A DNA stretch of 64,000 nucleotides from Linnemannia schmuckeri (taxonomy: Eukaryota > Mortierellomycota > Mortierellomycetes > Mortierellales > Mortierellaceae): NCBI GenBank assembly GCA_029449235.1, contig JANATG010000007.1, positions 2,294,001 through 2,358,000 of the forward strand, in the 5' to 3' direction. The notes beneath the pieces are model-generated. The model did not search any database. It saw only the letters and a list, made by a program, of their open reading frames with translations, and was not told the origin of the DNA. This document shows positions 34,653 through 46,370 of the stretch, piece after piece. The first letter of the stretch is position 1; every line of letters starts with the position of its first letter. The position numbers and the translations under genes were made by a program.

Positions 34653-35397
34653 GTTGTTTATGTGGAGTATGTGTGTTTCTGGTTGGGAGCAAAGTGAAAA
34701 GTGAAGTAGGAGATACCTCCCCTTTTATAATGGTTAAACAGGGCTCTAACTCGAGGCAATGTCACATTGTACGACATCATCGGTCGACTCTTGAAATGAT
34801 CGATCGATTATTGACATGATTGGAAATGGTTACCCTACCTTCTGTCTTGATTTCTCGACAAACGACGAGCAAATTTCCTAAGGTGGAAAACAAGTATATT
34901 GCGCAGTCCTTCAGTTTATCAACATATATGTTTCGATGTTCGGTGCAATGCGTGACCCAAAAATGCAATATTCCACAGTCGCACAAGATGGGCGTACATG
35001 CACTATTACATAAATAAAGATACACCCTACTGTTATTGAGATCTAGACCGGTTCCATATGACTAAGCCATAATGCCGGTTGTTAAAGACACTGTCACAGA
35101 GTAGGAATGAATGCTCTCCTCGGTTTTGGACATAAATCAAAAGTAAGTGTTCACTCTAGGCTCTTGCATCCCCTCCCCCTATTCCCCTCCTCTCTCTCTT
35201 TTTCCTCAGAAAATTCTATGATACCTATATGACAGTCTGGGATTTTGTACCGAAGTTGGTCAAGGTGCTGAAGACATAATCAACAAACAATGCCACAGCA
35301 TTCCATGCGCCTATCTGTGGAGGCGCAAAATCGAAACACCTGTATGATCAGAAAGGAGTTGAAAGCCGGTTCGATGCCAGTTGCCACCTGGACATTA
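34653..35397. other. Intergenic, no gene seen
   Basis: Upstream region of the 213-aa gene and AT-rich spacer up to the MITE. Nothing recognisable. Confidence 0.5.
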
Positions 35398-35515
35398 AGT
35401 GTTTCTCATCGAATATTCGACCCTGCTAGATTCATGTAATTGTCGAATCGAATATTCGCATTTGAAAATATTTACATGGGCCTCGCACGGACTCGAATAT
35501 TCGATGAGAAACACT
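35398..35515. mobile_element. 118-bp MITE-like element with 23-bp perfect TIRs
   Basis: AGTGTTTCTCATCGAATATT at the left end (23 bases, 35398-35420) is exactly reversed at 35493-35515. The interior is about 70 bp and non-coding, with another GAATATTCG. No clear target-site duplication is visible, so the superfamily is undetermined. Confidence 0.7.
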
Positions 35516-35635
35516 ACTGGACATATATTGGGCACGTATGAATTTTGGCTCCCTTCGAGCACCCTATTAATTTTGCAACGCACTTGAGAGAAAGTATCCT
35601 TACCCAGTAGTTTAAAACAGTGAACGTAATCTTCC

Positions 35636-35930
35636 ACAATGTTGCAAAATAAGGTGGTGGCTAGGCAGCGGTGGCGATGCCTTAGATTAGCAGTCATATT
35701 CTTTGTAAACATAGTATTAGTAGTGTGCCCAGCCCTCTTGTCTGCCCTTCGTCCTTTTACACATCACTTCTTGGATGAGAGCAATACTGACAAGAGTTTC
35801 GTTGGCGCGCTGCAGTGTATCGTTTCGTGTGGTTCCTTAGGACACTATTATCACTATCCCCGTACCAATTGAGGACTTAACAGCGGTCCTACAACTCTGG
35901 CCTTCGACCCTCTCCCTGAGTAACATCATT
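35636..35930 (+). repeat. Third, partial copy of the palindrome's inner arm
   Basis: It matches 32001-32290 (right arm, loop side) with a few substitutions, for example GTGGTGGCTAGG instead of GTGGCGGCTAAG. The encoded 77-aa frame (35639-35872) differs from the arm version by three residues. The copy starts and stops without the rest of the palindrome. Confidence 0.85.
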
Positions 35931-36039
35931 CAATCCGAGGGAGTTGAATTATTTATTAACCTTTCTTCAAACTCACTCTTAACAACAACTTCAGTCCAGG
36001 ACAAACCACTCCACACTCATCTTTACCCTCATAAAAACT

Positions 36040-36600
36040 TTTAATCCAACATGTGCGGAACTATTGAATGAGTATGTACATTGTGTTGTGCGAAGTGTCT
36101 TTTAATCACGTCAACTATCATTACTTGTTGCACCACGTGAATCCGAAATTAATCGCTTCTTAGCGCACTGAACGTCTTGGTGTCCCCACGACCGCTTCAG
36201 TTCACCAATGGCTCGATTGTTCGGATTTCTCAAATGTTCCTATATTGAGAAAGAAAAGGTCAGCATTGATCTTAGACAGATTCGAATTCGACTCAATCTT
36301 TCCAACTTTATACCTTCAACAACTCCAGTGTGGGCAGCGTTGCTACAAGAGACGGAACCATAGCCTTGAATGTTGGGACGATAAATGTTCCTGTTTCCTC
36401 CAATACCATCACGCCTCTCACTTTTACGTACAGCCTCAGGTACGTCCCGCGACTGCCGATAACTTAGACAAGTGGTGCATAGTCGTTTCCATCAACGATA
36501 GAAGTTTTGCCAAATCTCGCCAATTTGAACGTATCTCAGAGGTTCTTGACCTTGTTACCCGTCTGCGTGGAGCCGGTAATCTCTCCCCAGAGTAGCTCCT
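36040..36600 (+). other. Unresolved coding potential, possibly spliced or decayed gene
   Basis: Plausible exon pieces exist: 36166-36260 after the acceptor CTTCTTAG, and 36276-36435 after GATCTTAG with GTIALNVGTINVPVSSNTIT. A start near 36051 (ATGTGCGGAACT) reaches a stop after six codons, so no complete model can be made. No domain is recognised. Confidence 0.25.
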
Positions 36601-36754
36601 GCCCTGACAACTTTGCCCTTAGGTCTGGTCGATCGGCTCGAAGATTTTGCTGCTTTTGTGTGGTAGAGTTCGTGTTCGGACTAGGGCTATAAAAGTTAGT
36701 AAGGCAAAGGAAAACCAGTTTCATACTGCACCAACATTCACATACAAAAAGCAC

Positions 36755-38036
36755 CTACAAATCACTGATGATTCCATCTCCATCCACATTTGCTTGAATG
36801 ATTGAGGCCATGTACTTGACTGTGAAAGCGCTTTCTGATATTGTCTTGTCTTCATCTAATGGCAGATATTCCAGACTAATGAAAGAGCAGAATTCATTAG
36901 GAATATGCCTTCGCCATTCATACATGTTGGGGTATATCTACATCTACTTACAGTAACTCCAGCATGATTCTCAGTTTTTTGTTTCCAGCCATCGAAGGCA
37001 ATTCCGCCTCATCACCATTGCCCTTCAGATATAACTATTCAATGTAGAAAAGCTAGTTGTTACGACTTCTGCAAAATATACCAGTGTCACTCACAATTCC
37101 TAGTCACGCAAAATTCCAAATCTAACTTACTCTGACAGCCTTCATGATATTGGGATCGTCGATGTCAATGTCTGGCAATTCTGGTTTTGGTCCTAAGGCG
37201 TTCTTTAGTTGTCGCTGCGAAAAGAACTCATGCATGCGCTTTGTCGGCAAGGTTGGAGCGAAGATCCCTCTGATGGCCATGAGATCGCCAATATCCGTTT
37301 TTTTTGATGTCGCGAGCTACAGGCGCATTGATGCAGACTCGTCTATAGTCCACGAAGAGACATGCTACGCATGCATCATCGACCTTCCAGTCGCACAGAG
37401 GATGATTAGACTCGTCAACGCTGCGCAATAGCTCCTCACGCTCAGGGTCCAACAGCTGCTCTGATTCAGGAGAGTATCTACAGACTCATGAGTGGGAATG
37501 ACGATGTTACCGCAGTTGATAACGTAGCCGAAGATGTCTCTAAGGTGGTGCTTCTGACTTGGTGTTTGTTGAGGTATGTCGAGGTGAGACAAGAGGTATT
37601 GTTGATAGGTTGCCATGAGCTTCTGTTTCTGACGTGAGCATTTCAAGATCCGATGGATGAATTCCCAGAGATGCCTTCCCTATCGGCGCACATGTTGGGG
37701 ATGGAGCTTCAAACATCCTGTTCTCCCGAACTAATTCCTTGGCTACATGCTCACCCTCAGCTACAAGCTCACCAGCAGTCCGTGTCATCGATAACTTTGC
37801 GGCTCGAGAAGCCCGAAACCTGGGGCCCTCATTGCGTTTCCAGATTTCATACCTGCTGAGTACAGTTGCACTTGTTGTATGTGAAACGAGGCTTTTTGAA
37901 ATGAGGGTCGTGAAAGCTTCGTGGGCATCCATTTCGCAAAAGTATTTGCAGAATCGGGCATGGTGATAGCTTCCTTCTCGGCGATCTTGTCCTTTAGCCA
38001 TTGTGATTTCGGGAGATCAGCGTTTCCTGAACTCAT
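36755..38036 (-). pseudogene. Unrecognised multi-exon gene with a probable frameshift
   Basis: The start is the ATG at 38036: MSSGNADLPKSQWLKDKIAE, with TMPDSANTFAKWM. About base 37930 the protein-like reading changes frame to DAHEAFTTLISKSLVSH and VLSRYEIWKRNEGPRF. Later pieces are SHLDIPQQTPSQKHHLRDIF, MAIRGIFAPTLPTKRMHEFF, PELPDIDIDDPNIMKAVRVS (followed by a GTAAGT donor), GDEAELPSMAGNKKLRIMLE, and the end, LPLDEDKTISESAFTVKYM up to the stop at 36757-36755. These read as one spliced protein of about 350-400 aa. I recognise no domain. The frameshift near 37930 may be real or an assembly error, so it could also be an intact gene. Confidence 0.5.
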
Positions 38037-39259
38037 TGCTAGTGGTTTGATGTTTATGAGCAAACAAGAACGGTTCCCAGTGTACTTCTGGCAACATATG
38101 GGTATCCTGCAAAACAAACAAACAAACAATAAGGCAGATGGCCACTCCACCACACTCCACTTTCCGACTATCCTTCTGCCGCGAACTAAACAGGAGCGGG
38201 CTAAGAAAGCACCAGTGTATGATAGACGGACGTCATAGTCTGAACCTGCACTTATTACTCAATCATCGAACGAAGTACCTTTGTGAATATATACACGTAA
38301 AAATGATAACGGATGCGTGCGACGAGTGTTTCCCAGTGGGAATTGTTCAGCGTAGGAGATATGCAACGCTACACGCAGAGTCTGAGAACTGATGAAGTTA
38401 GAATCGCCGATGCACGACAATAAAAACGCAATCAACGCAACTTGATTTCTAGCCCTCTTGAATAGAAGATCTGCAGCTCGAAAGGTTAATGGACTTTGGG
38501 GGATGAGCGATAAGCGAGAAGTTTAGGTGGTAGTAGTACTTTACCTTCGATGGCTGAAGCTATTGCAAGTGTGTGTGTGTAAGCAAGAATTAAGAAGTAA
38601 GAAAAGGGAAAGATGAAGCCACAAACAAAGAGAGAAGGGTATAAGAGAAGGGTGGTGAACAACAAAAGGGAAAGAGAATGGTAAGAAAGCGAGAGAGAAG
38701 GACGACTATGAGTGTGGCGGGTGACGGAAAGAGGGTGGATATAGATGTAGTGATGAAATAGGCGTGGGAGTGAGGATGAGGTTGCTGTGGAAGAGGTGAA
38801 AGGCGTGGGAGTGGTGGAAGGATGAAAGAAGTGTGGAAGAATTAAGTTAAACCCTAAAAACCCTAAAAAAACCCCTAAACCCCTAAAGCCCATGCTTTAA
38901 AAACTTCCCAGGAATCCTTGAAGAGCCCTAAAAGGCTTCAAAGGAAAAGTGGTTACTACTGTTGCTACTAAGGGACTCAGAGGGACAAGAACCACTTAAA
39001 AATGAGTGAAAACCTCTAAGGATTCAGAATTAATCGCATGGCCTGCGTAGCCACAAGTGCTCGGAGTTGGTGGCAACTCACGTGACGTATCCAGCGTGGT
39101 GGAAAAACAAGAAAAAGGGTTTGAGCACACCAAAGAGTCGACACAAAGACAAACAGCACGGGAAAGAGAGACATAGCTCAGAGAGAATGTGGCAAAGACA
39201 GACATGAAAATAAAACTTTTTATTTCTTTCCAAGGCTTTGGTGTCTCCCGACTCTAAAT
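38037..39259. other. Intergenic with telomere-like motif
   Basis: Purine-rich low-complexity sequence (38550-38840), then at about 38848-38884 a degenerate run of CCCTAAA/CCCCTAAA-type units. No gene is supported. Confidence 0.5.
38848..38884. repeat. Short interstitial telomere-like array
   Basis: AACCCTAAAAACCCTAAAAA, then ACCCCTAAACCCCTAAA: about four degenerate units. It may be chance in AT-rich DNA, or a healed break. Confidence 0.4.
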
Positions 39260-40624
39260 TTATATTTGCTTTTTCAATAGTTCATCGAGAAAGGTCGCGC
39301 AAGAGAAGCTCCTGGATACCAACTTCACTTTGATCATAGGCGAATGTTTCCACAGCCACTCGCCAGTCTTAAGATTATCGCCATCGTCCCAAAGACCTCG
39401 AATTTCTCTCGACCTCGGCCAATGTTGAGTCATCCATTGCACTTCCTTGAAACCGATCCGCTGCTCCATCATTCGAACATCCAACGCTTGGAGATTCTTA
39501 AGCCCCTTTAGCTGATCCAGCCCGCTTTCCAGGATCATCTCGAGACATTCATACTGGAAATCCTCTCCATACTTGCTGACATCGAAAGGATATAGCCGTC
39601 TGTGTTCCTTTGAATCAAGCCCAAGACACAGCTCTTCAAGGTTATGAACCGAGAAAGACATTCATAGACGCACTGCTGGAGCTGCTTTCCTTCCCGAGTG
39701 CAGGTTTCCTTGAGAGTATCAGCGCGCTGTCGTCTATCTAAATGTTTGGTTACATTCGGCCTTGGGATACGGGTGTGGTCTTGAGCACCTTGACAGACGT
39801 CTCGCATGCCCATGGATTCAGAGTGCCGCAACGTGCGTCAACAAAATCTTCAGCTTCGAGATACGGGATCCAGGATTGGACATGCAACTTGTCGTCACTT
39901 GTGATCAGGATCCTGAGTTTTGAGCTGGAAGACAGGGTCTGGTGTAGAGTGCTGCTGGACCCTTCCAATATATTGGTCACTTGAAGTGCCTCAAGTGTGG
40001 CGCAATGTTCAGCCAAGGCCTTGCACGAGGATCGATCCAACGCGGCGTCAATGCGAATACTCTTCCAGTGACCGGAGAGAAAGCAAGCAGGAACCACATC
40101 GAATATGTCACCCTTGTAAACGAGGCTATTGACCTTGGGAAGGCAGGTTCTTATACGGGACGCCATGTTGTGGATCTGGTCGTATCCGTATGTCCTCAGC
40201 ACCAGTCTCTCCACATTGCTGCAACTTTTCCAAACCCAGTTCCAACTTGAAAGCTCTTCCTTAATCCAACAATGATCTAGTACGAGCTCCTTCAGTCCGG
40301 GAAGCGTTGTTTCTGCAATGGGCAACTTGACCGATTAAATATCGTCAACGAAACCGCCAGCCGCGTCGTTGTAGATTGTCAGCTTTCCTAACTTGGACGA
40401 ACATCGGGAAATGACGTAGAGATACCATCTTGAACTCATCCCGAAAGACGAATTATGAAGGGATTCATGCAAACAGAGTTCTGGTAGATTTGGAGCCAAG
40501 CTGTCGACGACAAACTTAAAAAGACAGTGGTAGTCACAACATAGGATAAGGTTGACATCGAGAGTGAGCACTTCAACATTGACACAGTATTTCAGAAATT
40601 GGGAAAGAAGTACCTTCTGACTAG
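39260..40624 (-). pseudogene. Leucine-rich F-box-type protein of a second family, N-terminally truncated
   Basis: The frame is open from about 40624 (SQKVLLSQFLKYCVNVEVL), hits a TAA at 40337-40335, and continues in the same frame as LPGLKELVLDHCWIKEELSS and SIRIDAALDRSSCKALAEHC. It then changes frame near 39750-39830. The end (39260-39661) has HNLEELCLGLD, FQYECLEMILESGLDQLKGL and WMTQHWPRSREIRGLWDD, typical of leucine-rich repeats of fungal F-box proteins. The block order is unlike the main family of this window, so it belongs to a separate one. No F-box is found upstream. Confidence 0.65.
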
Positions 40625-41116
40625 ACTATGCGTGTGTACTTTTGGCTTGTAAAAAAGGAAATGGGGATTGTCGAGATTTCTGACCAACGGACCGTACTTT
40701 GCCAGGTACAGTTTACATGATGAGAAATAGAGTTCTTTCTCACACACAAGCCCATGCAAAGTATTTAGTACTCTCGAAAATCCGATGGATAAACACCCAT
40801 CTCAAAAACTTAAGTCTCTTTATGCACACCAGAAATATCACTTGTTTAGTCCCATTTATTTTTTGTGGGTCTCACTGCTGCATATCCTTGGACTTCAAGA
40901 CAGCATACAATTCACAAATGGTTCCATGGCTCCTGATAAACTTGACAGGGAAAAACGCCGCCCCGCGACCTACTGCAGCGTCGTCGGGTAAGACCTTATA
41001 TTTTTTTCATTTCCTTCACCGAGGGGTCGTCAAGGTTAAGGTACACTCTTTTCAGGTTATTGTTGTTACTGGAGGAAGGTGGTGGCCTCGATAACATGCC
41101 CCACCTTGACACCACC
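40625..41116. other. Intergenic, no gene seen
   Basis: Spacer between two broken loci. Plus-strand frames here have no recognisable content. Confidence 0.4.
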
Positions 41117-43130
41117 TCAGTCCTTTCCTTTCAAATCTACCAAGTTCAGAAACATGCCGTTCAGGAGCGAGGACAATAAAAGGGAGGTGCCGTCAAAGAT
41201 GCAGCGTCCGTGCGTCGACAGAGTCGTGACAGTTGGCGCAACAATCCTCATTGATGTTGCCGTAGTTGGTGCTGCTGGCAGTCCTGAACCGCTGTCGTTA
41301 GTGTTGCTATTGCTGATGGGAAGATAAAAGTCGGCGTTGAAGAGGACGCGTGTAGGTTCTGTATCGCCTGTCGACATGTGGAGCCTGAACTCCCAAGCTC
41401 CCCGCTTCATCACCGTCCTAAATGACATCGACACCGTGCGACCGATTCAGTTCCTGAACGGGTGAGACAAAACAGTTACGGTTGTCGGAATGTGAGGAGG
41501 TGATCTTCAAGACCAAATCCTTACACGGCTCGAAAGTTGCCAGGTGGAAGGTGAGTGTGCTGCAGCCAGTTAGAATTAAGATCTCAAGGCGACTTAGACG
41601 GGCTGGAAGGCAAGGGTGATATCTTGGCACCGATACTTAAGCGCGTTGTCAAATAATCCGAGACTTTGAAGGTCGGGACAGTGTTGGAACAATTATGAAT
41701 AGACGATTAGACGCTCACAATCGGGCCTCAAGGCGAGGAAGTCAGCCTTGGCAGATCAACCCGCCCATGTCCAAAGTAGAGAGGCCGAGAAGAATTCCGC
41801 AAACCGAATGATGTCGTAATAACAGTAAGTTGTGTCGAAGTCTGACTGAAGACGAAAATAATGTCGCCCACCTTGTCCGTGAATGGTGCTTTATACTGTA
41901 TAATGTCCAAAATCTCAATCGAGACCAATCCATGCTCTACGTACGCCAGTCGAGTCTTCCAGTACGTTCCAGGTCCCGTATTTCCTGAACCACCCACTTG
42001 GAACTCCGCTCGCCAAGCATAAACACATCCAGCTCGCCTGAGAGACCAAAACCGTTGTAAGAACTCCCGGCTCTCACAAATTGTCTCGTACCACACATTC
42101 ACCGGTCCCAATGTTGGAAAGATTATCTTCCTGAACATGTTCAAGAGTGGTCTCCTGCAGACGTCCCACAAACTGCAATCAGTTGTCATTGCTCACTACT
42201 CTTGGCCACTGAAGCGGTGGTAAGATCCGCGACAGCTCCAGCTGCATATCCTTGGGGCAAGACTGAACTGCACGCGACCAAAGCCCAGAATCCGCCGCCA
42301 TTACAGACTTGAATTTCCCCTTGAACAACTCTGCATGCTCCGTGACAAACTAAATCATCTTCTTCATCACCTCCTCCTCACGCAGTTGTGCCGCCTCGCT
42401 GACCGATCTATTGCCTTTCTCATAAAGTTCGACTATGATAAACCGGACCTGGTCCAGGCTCTGCAAACTTTCAACGTTCGCCAAGTAGTACTCAATATCC
42501 GACACCGGAATGGACAGCGACTGCAACTGTTCTAAGATCGAGTCCGAAAGAGCGCGAATAGCATGTCGATAGGCGATGACCCCATGAAGGTGTCGAATAC
42601 AAGTCGTCTCTGACCGAAAAAGGTTTAAACTCGCACTGACATCCAACCAGTTCGACTCATACAAGAACTTGAGCGTCTCCCTCTCCAGATATTTCGATAC
42701 GTTGAACAGGGCACCCTTCCTTGGCCAGCAACATTTCACCTTCACCGTCGACGGTTCCAAATTCAGATAAATGTGTGCAAAGCAGTTTCGTGACGAGGTC
42801 GTAACTGTCACAGTCGAAGTAGTCGCGTCGATATCCTTAGAAAGGTCGAGTTGATAAGTCAAGAGCAAAAGGTCGCTGAGGTAGTTGAAGGGCACACGAC
42901 CGAACAATGCTTGGATGAGTCTATAACTAGAGGAAATGGAATCATAGTACATAGTTTCTTTGTTATGAAAGGGCTCTTAGAAGGGTCAGTGTAGAGGAGA
43001 GGTAGGGTGACAAGAGCTTTGGTTTATTGACGCGAGGTAGGGTGCTGAGGGTGTGAGTGTCGTGTTTGCGGAAAAAGATGATAATAATAAGCTGGAAACC
43101 TTCCACAGACAACTGCGAGAAAAGGTCCAT
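41117..43130 (-). pseudogene. Broken F-box-like copy with internal deletion
   Basis: The start is the ATG at 43130: MDLFSQLSVEGFQLIIIIFF. It then shifts frame to ILEQLQSLSIPVSDIEYYLA (about 42510) and on to FLQRFWSLRRAGCVYAWRAE (about 42030). FVSPVQELNRSHGVDVI (about 41430) is joined almost directly to FRLHMSTGDTEPTRVLFNAD (about 41370). The conserved Trp-Asp-Trp / EFA-RFQFRML block that lies between them in the intact copy is missing, so about 50-60 codons are deleted in addition to several frameshifts. Confidence 0.72.
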
Positions 43131-43709
43131 TGTGTGAAAGAGCAGAAAGAAGAGACGAGAAGGCGCTAGTGAGGAGGACGACAAGAAACGGTTTTTAAAA
43201 GCATCAAGTCGCCCATCGATGAATACCGTCCAGTGTCCTCTCACCTTATGCGTTGTAGAAGCTCCTGATACTCATGATCACGTAGATGAAGAAGGTCAAG
43301 CCATAAGTAAGCTCAAACCGGAGAAACTACGGTATCCTTTCGACATCGGCTTCACCAGCCGTCTTGTCGAAGCAATGCAGCACCACGATCCTTTTATCTC
43401 CCTCCGACTCCTTGTCCCACAACAAGTATATCTCCGGGATAATATCCACGGAGTAGCACTTGTTCTTTCTCTCGAGATGGTTCCGTATTTCATGGTGGAC
43501 CAAATGCCAGTTCAAACCACATCCCTCGGCATGAGTAGTAAGAATCTGTATAGAAGCCGGGAAGGTGTCACCTTCCACGAACATCACGCATTTCCTCATC
43601 GTGTACGCTTCGTTTTAGAATTTGTTCACATGGCGGCTTAACGTGGCTGCCTGACGCCACCAACTGCAATTAAACGCGTCTTTTTAAATATTTTTTTATG
43701 ACTTTCTTT
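43131..43709. other. Intergenic, no gene seen
   Basis: A plus-strand frame at 43219-43641 is open for 140 codons (VAPDTHDHVDEEGQAI-like content) but has no family resemblance. It may be chance. Otherwise it is spacer between two tandem F-box-like copies. Confidence 0.35.
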
Positions 43710-46178
43710 CTACACTTCATGAATAAATCTGTCTACTTGTGGGAAAATGCTCTTCACGAACTGACCCAGCGTCATATCACAGGTTACCCAGTCACCGAGC
43801 AACATCAGCAATGTAACCCGATGCGCCACAATGCGTTCTCGAACTGCGGACGACGACGACAACGACAACGGAGCGGTACAAGGTCCGCTGGCGGATCTGT
43901 TTGTTGAGTAAAGCTCGGTTGAAGAGAGGATCCGAGTATGAGTAACGCCGTCCGATTTAATGTCCAGATGGAGCTTGTCCAAATTTGGACAACCTTGGAG
44001 CATCCTGAACTGGAACCGATAGGCGAACTCTCCTCCCAAAATAAGGGAAACGAGCTTAGGCAACTGCCAGTCCCAAGTCCAGGTGGGTCGAATGACTACT
44101 GGTGGTGCTGCTGTTGGCCCAGTTGTCGTTAAATCGCCTAAGATGCCGTAGGATTGCTTCAGCTCCTGAACCGGTGGGATATAAACACTAGTTGAAAGAC
44201 CACCCGTTGACATGGTCACCTTGCCCAGGCGCTTTGTCGAATGAAAAGTCGCAGGATTGAACGTTAAGGCGCTCCAGCCTGTCAAGTTCAATATCTGGAT
44301 TCTGTCCAGTCGGGCTGCAGCGCAAGGTAGAATGTCCTGACAGCGATATTCCTGAGTCCCGTCCTCGATATAAACAGAACGAAGGTTCGGGCAGTGGTTA
44401 AAGAAATGCGGATCGATCACGAGTCTGGCATTGTTAGAAGTTATGTAAAGTGTCGACAGTCTCGGGAGATCGACCAGACTTGTCCAATATGAATCTGCCT
44501 AGGCAAGGGAGTTCCCTCGTTGAAGTGAGCCGAGACACTCTCCAATGTCTGACTGAAGGCGAACGCAATATCATCCAACTCGTCTGTCGCAATTGTTGTC
44601 TCATCGGTCTCTCTTAGGACGACATTGGCAAGTGGCACCAGGCCCCGATGCACTGTAGCGAGTCGGAGTGAATCCTCCGAAAGTCCGCCTTGATTGTCGT
44701 CAATCGTGTTGCTCCCAACTCTCTCCATCCACTGTTTCTCCTCGACGGCCCACTTGAAGGTTCCCTTGCCAGGCATAACCTCATCCAAGGTCCTCAACGA
44801 CCGACAGCGCTGGAATAACTGCCCATAGTCATCGACCCAGTTTTTAGATCCTGTACCAATCAGTACGACACGACTGACATCCGTCACCAAAGGATGAGCC
44901 TGGAACTGCCGTAAATTAGAGTGTGTCAATTGCGTGATCCCGTGTAGAGGAGGCAATATCTGAAAGATCTCAAACTGGGTCTCTTGTCGACCATCTTTAG
45001 GAGGCCCACCCCAGGAAGCTTGCTCGAATAGGGTTGCAGTCCTGAGCCGGCCGGGGAACAAACGAACATGCTCCTTGACAAAAGCCACTGTGGTCCTGAA
45101 GTGTTCCTGCAAACGATTCCCGGTCGATGCTGACGAATCTCCTGCGGACAAAATGCAGATGCTCGGGGAAGACTCGATCAAGTCGTCCAAGTTGAAGTGA
45201 ACTCTCCAGTCTCACAAGTCGACCGACAACACCAAGATAGCGGCTAGTGTCCATGATAGGGATGTACAACGACTGGAGCTGCTCCAGAATTGGATTGGCA
45301 AGTGCCCAGACCGCCTCCTGGTAGAGCAAAAAGTGGCAATGCATTCGGAGCAAAAAGTCCTCGAGGTTGGAGCAGCGTTGTTGCTCATCCTTGTCCTGCT
45401 CCACGTACTCCTGAAAAGACATCGAAAAGTGGGTCTTGCCTTCCTTTGGCCAAATCTTTTCCATGTCAATCGACCACTTTTCCATGGTGAGATGGCGGAT
45501 ATGGCACATGTAGTCGACTGAAGAAGGAGCAGCTGGCTCTGCGTCCTGCCTGTCGCCCTGTTCGGCATCTAACTCTGTAAATATGACATTAAGTTCCGCA
45601 TCGCCGGAAAGTCCCTTGACATCTGTTTCCTGACATCTGACCTCGTTGTCGTCCGCCTCATACTCCATGGCACCTGGCTGCTCAACATCATCATCATGAT
45701 CACCATCGTCAGTATCCGACTTCCAAGACTCGCCACTTGAGGATTCACTCCCGAGTTCAGTCGATTTCGGTCCCCAAAGAAGAGCGTGCTTGTATTTCCA
45801 ATACTCATCCCACGCCTCCTCCTCGCTCTTTTCAACAAACGTGTCTGAAATCGTCAACGCCATCGACAGGAACTTTGGCAACACCAACGACACGGCACCA
45901 GCATCACCACCACCACCGCCAGAAGGTCTAGGGTGCCGGAGCAACATCCGCGTGAGAAGAAAACCTGTGACGGTGGCAGGATCAGAATAATTGGGCCGCT
46001 CATGGAAGGATCCCTGAAAAGGGTTGGAGTAGAGGAAGGAGAGGGCGATGAAGGAGATGTGTTTGTTGGTGAGGATGAGGGATGTTAGATCCTTTTTGTT
46101 CTTGTCTGTGGGAGTTTGACAAATGTAGGCGATGATTAGGTGGAGGCATTCCGGGGGCAGTCGTGAGAGTGGATCCAT
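43710..46178 (-). pseudogene. F-box-like copy with two compensating frameshifts
   Basis: The start is the ATG at 46178: MDPLSRLPPECLHLIIAYI, LTRMLLRHPRPSG, an acidic Asp/Glu-rich insert, YMCHIRHLTMEKWSIDMEKI and WALANPILEQLQSLYIPI. Near 45160-45190 the homologous reading moves to a second frame (FVKEHVRLFPGRLRTATLFE, LFQRCRSLRTLDEVMPGKG). Near 44450-44475 it moves back to the first (DLPRLSTLYITS, HCPNLRSVYIEDG, GWSALTFNPATFHS, WTWDWQLPKLVSL, EFAYRFQFRMLQGCPNLDKL). All family blocks are present in order, so only two small indels separate it from an intact gene of about 820 aa. It is a very young pseudogene, or intact with two sequencing errors. Confidence 0.75.
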
Positions 46179-46370
46179 AATGCCGAATGCCGAGAGTCGA
46201 CAAGGCGGAGCAAAGAAAGAGTCGACTGGAGAGGCGTTGAGAAGAGAAAAAAGAGAAAGAGGACAAAAGAAAAGAAAAGTAGTATGTAAATAAACACGAA
46301 AGCCATGTAAAAATGACCTAACGCGTACCCATTTGAAACACCTGCTTATCCTGCTTTTTATTTACTTCGA

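Noticed and set aside
36051..36075. N-terminus of a glutamine amidotransferase (Met-Cys-Gly start).
   Set aside because: A stop follows after six codons and nothing downstream resembles the family.
43219..43641. 140-codon plus-strand frame between two F-box-like copies.
   Set aside because: No recognisable motif and no supporting signals; probably chance.
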